Both the position numbers and the translations under genes were made by a program. Under the pieces are notes generated by a model. The model was not told the DNA's origin. It made no database searches and saw nothing but the letters and a program-made list of their open reading frames with translations. From Pseudomonas maumuensis (lineage in GTDB: Bacteria > Pseudomonadota > Gammaproteobacteria > Pseudomonadales > Pseudomonadaceae): a DNA stretch of 64,000 bases. Of the stretch, positions 60,444 to 64,000 are shown in pieces. Position 1 is the stretch's first letter; each line of letters opens with the position of its first letter. The stretch is from assembly GCF_019139675.1 (NCBI RefSeq), contig NZ_CP077077.1:4092001-4156000 (forward strand), read 5' to 3'.

Positions 60444-60626
60444 TTACTCGTCAGCGCCCTTGTCGATCACTTTGCGACCACGGTATACGCCTTCTGGCGA
60501 AACGTGGTGACGCAGGTGTACTTCACCGGTGCTCTTCTCTACGGACAGGGCGTTTTCCGACAGGGCGTCGTGCGAACGGCGCATGTCACGGGCAGAGCGG
60601 GATTTTTTGTTCTGCTGAACAGCCAT
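60444..60626 (-). CDS. rpmF: 50S ribosomal protein L32
   Basis: This 60-residue basic protein begins [20 protein letters not shown], with [16 protein letters not shown] later. It matches L32 over its whole length. It lies between yceD and plsX, the conserved place. Confidence 0.98.
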   Translation of the reverse strand: MAVQQNKKSRSARDMRRSHDALSENALSVEKSTGEVHLRHHVSPEGVYRGRKVIDKGADE

Positions 60627-60639
60627 AATTGATTAACTC

Positions 60640-61167
60640 CTAAACGTTTGGGTCACGCTTTAACTGCGCCAATACACTGAACGGGTTGGACCGCGATACC
60701 TCGTCCTTGCTCGGCTCGGGCTCATCGAGTCCCGCCGGCTGCTGGCATTCTTCCGGATGATGAGCAGGCACGATCGGCAGGGCAAGCAACAGCTCTTCCT
60801 CGACCAACGCCTGCAGATCCAAAGGATCTTCGCCCAGTTCCAGCACGTCATAGCCTTTCGGCAACGACTGGGTATTCGCACCCTCCTTCACCACGGCGTA
60901 CGTACATTCGCTGTGGATCGGCAGGGTGACCAGCTCAAGACAACGCTGGCAAACCATCTTGACCTCGACGTCCAGCGCGCTGTGGATAACCACCACATGC
61001 TGTTCATCTCGTTCAAAATCGAACTTCGCCTGCACCGTACCGACATTGTCGGAAAGCGGGTCGCAGAGTCTTTCCAAATCAGCGAGTTGCAGCGAACCTT
61101 CGAGGGTTACGCCACGATCAGCCAATTTGCGCGGGTCAACGTGAGGTGGAATCGGGTCATTCAACAT
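60640..61167 (-). CDS. yceD: YceD/DUF177 family protein (23S rRNA accumulation factor)
   Basis: This 175-residue acidic protein has cysteine pairs in VKMVCQRCLELV and the C-terminal LLLALPIVPAHHPEECQ. It is found just before rpmF across bacteria. YceD is linked to 23S rRNA accumulation and ribosome assembly. It starts MLNDPIPPHVDPRKLADRGV. Confidence 0.94.
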   Translation of the reverse strand: MLNDPIPPHVDPRKLADRGVTLEGSLQLADLERLCDPLSDNVGTVQAKFDFERDEQHVVVIHSALDVEVKMVCQRCLELVTLPIHSECTYAVVKEGANTQSLPKGYDVLELGEDPLDLQALVEEELLLALPIVPAHHPEECQQPAGLDEPEPSKDEVSRSNPFSVLAQLKRDPNV

Positions 61168-61263
61168 AGGCGCAGCATTCTAGGGATGCACCCCCTCCCT
61201 GTCAAAGGAAATTAGGTGCCATCTCGCATGTTAGAATTCGGGGCAATTGCCCAGGAGTCTACC

Positions 61264-61842
61264 ATGCTTCCCTTGTTACTGGCTTCCAGCTCGCCCTATC
61301 GTCGCGAACTGCTCACCCGCCTGCGCCTGCCCTTCACCTGGGCGAGCCCCGACCTTGACGAACGGCGCCTCGATGGCGAGCCCGCCGTCGAGCTGGTCCG
61401 TCGCCTGGCCCGACAGAAGGCCGAGGCCCTGGCCGCCAGCCACCCCGAGCACCTGATCATCGGCTCCGACCAGGTGGCGGTGCTGGGCGAGCAGATCCTC
61501 GGCAAGCCCCACACCTTCGAACGCGCCTGCGAGCAGTTGCTGGAGGCCAGCCGGCAGCAGGTCACCTTCCTCACCGGGCTGGCACTGCTGAACAGCGCCA
61601 CCGGCCACTGCCAGGTGGATTGCGTGCCGTTTACCGTGACGATGCGCGAGCTGGATCGAGAGCGCGTGGAACGCTACGTGACGGCCGAGCAGCCACTGGA
61701 CTGCGCCGGCAGCTTCAAGGCGGAGGGATTGGGGGTCAGCTTGTTCCAGAGCACCCATGGCTGCGATGCCACGAGCCTGATCGGGCTGCCACTGATTAGG
61801 CTGGTGGACATGCTGCACATGGAAGGCGTGCAGGTGCCCTGA
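61264..61842 (+). CDS. Maf-family nucleotide pyrophosphatase (YceF type)
   Basis: This 192-residue protein has SSSPYRRELLTRL at the N-terminus and IIGSDQVAVLGEQILGKP in the catalytic region. The C-terminal AGSFKAEGLGVSLF fits. YceF-type Maf proteins hydrolyse modified nucleotides such as 7-methyl-GTP. The start at 61264 is the family start; upstream in-frame ATGs lie in the promoter region. It is divergent from yceD. Confidence 0.93.
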   Translation: MLPLLLASSSPYRRELLTRLRLPFTWASPDLDERRLDGEPAVELVRRLARQKAEALAASHPEHLIIGSDQVAVLGEQILGKPHTFERACEQLLEASRQQVTFLTGLALLNSATGHCQVDCVPFTVTMRELDRERVERYVTAEQPLDCAGSFKAEGLGVSLFQSTHGCDATSLIGLPLIRLVDMLHMEGVQVP

Positions 61843-61847
61843 AAGAC

Positions 61848-61950
61848 TGGGGCCGCGAAGCGACCCTCTCGCCGGCAAGCCGGCTCCCACAGGGTGCGCC
61901 GTAATTTGTGGGAGCCGGCTTGCCGGCGAAAGGGCCGTGAAGCGGCCCCA
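61848..61950. repeat. REP pair between maf and sppA
   Basis: The units TCGCCGGCAAGCCGGCTCCC and TGTGGGAGCCGGCTTGCCGG are head to head, flanked by matching GGGGCCGC/GCGGCCCC ends. It is six bases after the maf stop and 12 before the convergent sppA stop, so likely a shared transcript end. Confidence 0.8.
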
Positions 61951-61962
61951 ATCGACTTCAGA

Positions 61963-62949
61963 TCAACGCAGCGAAGGCCCCTGGAAGCCCATATACAGCG
62001 CAATGCGCTCCGCCACGCTGGCACCGATGCGCTTGGAGAAACGATCGAACGGCGACTCCTGCACGGTGAAGTCCACAAGATCCTTCTCACCCACGATTTC
62101 GCGGGCAACATAGCTGGCACTGCCCAGACCATCGACCAGACCCAGATCCTTGGCCTGCTCGCCCGACCAGATCAGCCCGCTGAACAACTCAGGGTGATCC
62201 TTGTCTTTCAAGCGCTCGCCACGCCCCTGCTTGACCATGGCGATGAACTGGCGATGCGTGGTATCCAGCACACCCTGCCAGAACGCGGTCTCTTCCGGCT
62301 TCTGTGGCGAGAACGGATCCAGGAAGGCCTTGTGCTCGCCCGCCGTGTAGGTGCGCCGCTCCACGCCCAGCTTGTCCATGGCGCCGACAAAGCCGTAGCC
62401 CGCCGCGGTGACGCCAATGGAGCCGACCAGGCTGGCCTTGTCGGCATAGATCTCGTCGGCCGCGCTGGCAATGTAGTAGGCGCCGGAGGCACCCAGGTCG
62501 GCGATCACCGCGTACAGCTTGATGGCCGGATATTCGGCGCGCAGACGGCGGATCTCGTCGTACACATAGCCCGCCTGCACCGGGCTGCCGCCCGGGCTGT
62601 TGACGCGCATGACCACAGCCTTGGTCTTCGGATCCTTGAACGCCTCGCGCAGGCTCTTGACGATATTGTCGGCGCTGGCAGGTTCCTGATCGGCAATCAC
62701 CCCACGCACCTCGACCAACGCGGTATGGCTGCCGCTGCGCGAGGCAGCCTTGTCCACATCCATCAATGGCGTGAACAGGAACAGGATGCCGAACAGGTAA
62801 ACGAAGGTCAGCAGCTTGAAGAAGATGCCCCAGCGCCGCGCCCGACGCTGCTCCTGGACACCCGCCAGCAAGGTCTTCTCCAGCAGCTTCCAGCTCTTGC
62901 GCTCTTCGCCAGCCTCGTCGGCCTCGGGCGCCTTCCACTCGTCAGTCAT
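61963..62949 (-). CDS. sppA: Signal peptide peptidase SppA (S49 family)
   Basis: This 328-residue inner-membrane protease has an N-terminal cytoplasmic tail and one helix at about 41-62 (WGIFFKLLTFVYLFGILFLF). The S49 domain is VVMRVNSPGGSPVQA, ADLGASGAYYIASAADEIYA and LVGSIGV, with the catalytic Ser in GSIGV. It digests cleaved signal peptides. The start at ATG 62949 follows a GTG in frame at 62955 and shares overlap with the HAD gene end at 62952. Confidence 0.94.
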   Translation of the reverse strand: MTDEWKAPEADEAGEERKSWKLLEKTLLAGVQEQRRARRWGIFFKLLTFVYLFGILFLFTPLMDVDKAASRSGSHTALVEVRGVIADQEPASADNIVKSLREAFKDPKTKAVVMRVNSPGGSPVQAGYVYDEIRRLRAEYPAIKLYAVIADLGASGAYYIASAADEIYADKASLVGSIGVTAAGYGFVGAMDKLGVERRTYTAGEHKAFLDPFSPQKPEETAFWQGVLDTTHRQFIAMVKQGRGERLKDKDHPELFSGLIWSGEQAKDLGLVDGLGSASYVAREIVGEKDLVDFTVQESPFDRFSKRIGASVAERIALYMGFQGPSLR

Positions 62950-62951
62950 GC

Positions 62952-63632
62952 TCACCTACCTTGGAAATTGATCTGCGCAGGCTCGGCCAGCCATTCGCGC
63001 AACTGGGAAAAATGCTCGATGCACACCTGCGGGCCAAATTCGGCCAGGACCTGCAGCGACATGGCGCCATAGCCCACAGCGACCGAATGCATGCCGGCAT
63101 TGCTGGCCATCTGCAGGTCGAACGCCGAATCTCCGACCATCAGCGCCCGCCCGGGTTCGACCTGGCAGTGAGCGAGAATCTCCTCGAGCATCAGCGGATG
63201 CGGTTTGCCGCGGGTTTCGTCGGCCGCCCGGGTAATGTCGAAGTAGGTATCCCAGCCATTGGCCTTGAGCACCCGATCCAGGCCGCGCCGCGCCTTGCCA
63301 GTGGCCACCGCCAGACGATACCCCTCGGCGCGGAATGCTTCCAGCGACTCGACCACACCGTCGAACAGCGGCGACGGCTGTTGATCCAGCGCCATATAGA
63401 CATCGGCGTAATGCTGACGGAAAGCCTCGACCTGCTGCGCATCGAGGTGCGGGTACAGGGTGGCAATCGCCTCCCCCAGCGCCAGGCCAATGATGCCCTT
63501 GATCGCCTCGTCGCTGCTGGCGGCCTCCCCGGCACGCCCGGCGGCCACGTTCATGGCCTCGACAATGCGCCCGATGGAATCGGCCAGCGTGCCATCCCAG
63601 TCGAAGATCAGCAGGTCATAACTTTTATTCAT
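62952..63632 (-). CDS. HAD-family hydrolase (phosphoglycolate phosphatase-like)
   Basis: This is a 226-residue haloacid dehalogenase phosphatase. Motif I is LIFDWDGTLADS, motif II is VATGKARRG, motif III is GKPHP and motif IV is MVGDSAFDLQMA. Small-phosphoester substrate unknown; the place between rluC and sppA is conserved in pseudomonads. It starts three bases after the rluC stop. Confidence 0.92.
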   Translation of the reverse strand: MNKSYDLLIFDWDGTLADSIGRIVEAMNVAAGRAGEAASSDEAIKGIIGLALGEAIATLYPHLDAQQVEAFRQHYADVYMALDQQPSPLFDGVVESLEAFRAEGYRLAVATGKARRGLDRVLKANGWDTYFDITRAADETRGKPHPLMLEEILAHCQVEPGRALMVGDSAFDLQMASNAGMHSVAVGYGAMSLQVLAEFGPQVCIEHFSQLREWLAEPAQINFQGR

Positions 63633-63635
63633 GGC

Positions 63636-64000
63636 TCAGGACGCCAACCGCTCGATGGTCTTGGCCCACATCTCGTCCACCGGCGCCTCGAGCTTGAGCT
63701 CGCCGCCGTCGGGCAGCGGCACGGTCAACTGGTAGGCGTGCAGGAACAGGCGCTTGCCGCCCAGGTCGCGAATCTCGCGGCTGAAGTCCTCATCGCCGTA
63801 CTTGCTGTCGCCGGCGATCATGTGCCCGGCATGCAGGGTGTGTACGCGGATCTGGTGGGTACGACCGGTGATCGGCCGCGCCTCGACGATGGTGGCGAAC
63901 TCGCCGAAGCGGCGCAGCACGCGAAACATTGTCAAGGCCTCCTTGCCTTCGTCATTGACTTCGACCATGCGTTCGCCGGAGCGCAGATTGCTCTTCTGCA
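63636..64000 (-). CDS. rluC: 23S rRNA pseudouridine synthase RluC (C-terminal part; gene continues past window)
   Basis: The visible ~121 residues include the family motif GRTHQIRVH and [15 protein letters not shown], with [10 protein letters not shown] between. RluC converts uridines 955, 2504 and 2580 of 23S rRNA to pseudouridine. The catalytic Asp region lies upstream, outside the window. Placement before the HAD and sppA genes supports RluC rather than RluD. Confidence 0.9.
   Translation of the reverse strand, partial: QKSNLRSGERMVEVNDEGKEALTMFRVLRRFGEFATIVEARPITGRTHQIRVHTLHAGHMIAGDSKYGDEDFSREIRDLGGKRLFLHAYQLTVPLPDGGELKLEAPVDEMWAKTIERLAS

Overview
The window reads as chromosomal DNA of a Pseudomonas, most likely from the P. 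putida/P. entomophila side of the genus. The evidence is high GC, dense gene packing, the Pseudomonas-type flagellar/chemotaxis cluster (flhA-flhF-fleN-fliA-cheYZAB-motCD-parA-cheW), the leuCDB-asd block, the fabD-fabG-acpP-fabF-pabC-mltG-tmk-holB block, and repeated extragenic palindromes of the 'CGCCGGCAAGCCGGCTCCCAC' type seen in that group. Coordinates and motifs are read directly from the sequence. Statements about gene order in other species come from memory, not from a search.

Layout. 1-2539 (minus) holds the cytochrome c maturation genes ccmABCDE, with ccmE cut by the window edge. 2673-4579 (plus) has a FliK-like protein and a free-standing FlhB C-terminal-like protein. 4570-8771 is a two-gene accessory insert: a minus-strand M91 (NleD/HopH1-type) metalloprotease effector with RTX-like repeats, and a divergent 940-residue toxin-like protein ending in a TcdA/TcdB-type DXD glycosyltransferase. 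8829-22977 (minus) is the flagellar/chemotaxis supercluster, led by flhA with a sigma54-type promoter. 23184-27628 (minus) is asd-leuB-leuD-leuC, with a divergent LysR regulator at 27759. 28700-31996 is a five-PAS GGDEF-EAL protein. 32237-35728 (minus) has hsp20 behind a ROSE RNA thermometer, then dusC, a thioesterase, an alpha/beta hydrolase and a TetR regulator with a palindromic operator. 35900-36630 (minus) is a three-fold tandem tRNA-Ala(GGC)/tRNA-Glu(UUC) array with a near-consensus promoter. gltX, an EmrAB-type pump, uvrB, an aromatic/aspartate aminotransferase and tRNA-Asn follow. 45059-51072 is a mixed stretch: an unusual deaminase-fold protein, a cupin, DUF1285, a DUF4823 lipoprotein, a MoaA paralogue, a TetR regulator and a class V aminotransferase. 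A structured small RNA that matches RgsA in position lies at 51162-51283. 51316-62949 is the tatD-holB-tmk-mltG-pabC-fabF-acpP-fabG-fabD-plsX-rpmF-yceD cell-envelope/fatty-acid block plus maf and sppA. The window ends with a HAD phosphatase and the 3' part of rluC.

How it works together. The left half couples cytochrome c assembly, flagellar export and placement (FlhA, FlhF, FleN), the flagellar sigma factor and a complete chemosensory relay. The right half is housekeeping: leucine/lysine-family biosynthesis, tRNA supply and charging for Glu, nucleotide excision repair, and one long operon-like run for fatty acids and phospholipids. The most interesting content is the two-gene toxin insert inside the flagellar region. 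Next come the four-fold peptide repeat in the CheA linker, the deaminase beside tRNA-Asn, the missing pilZ between holB and tatD, and a very long palindromic REP element at 32022-32222. No transposase, integrase, CRISPR array or rRNA was seen.
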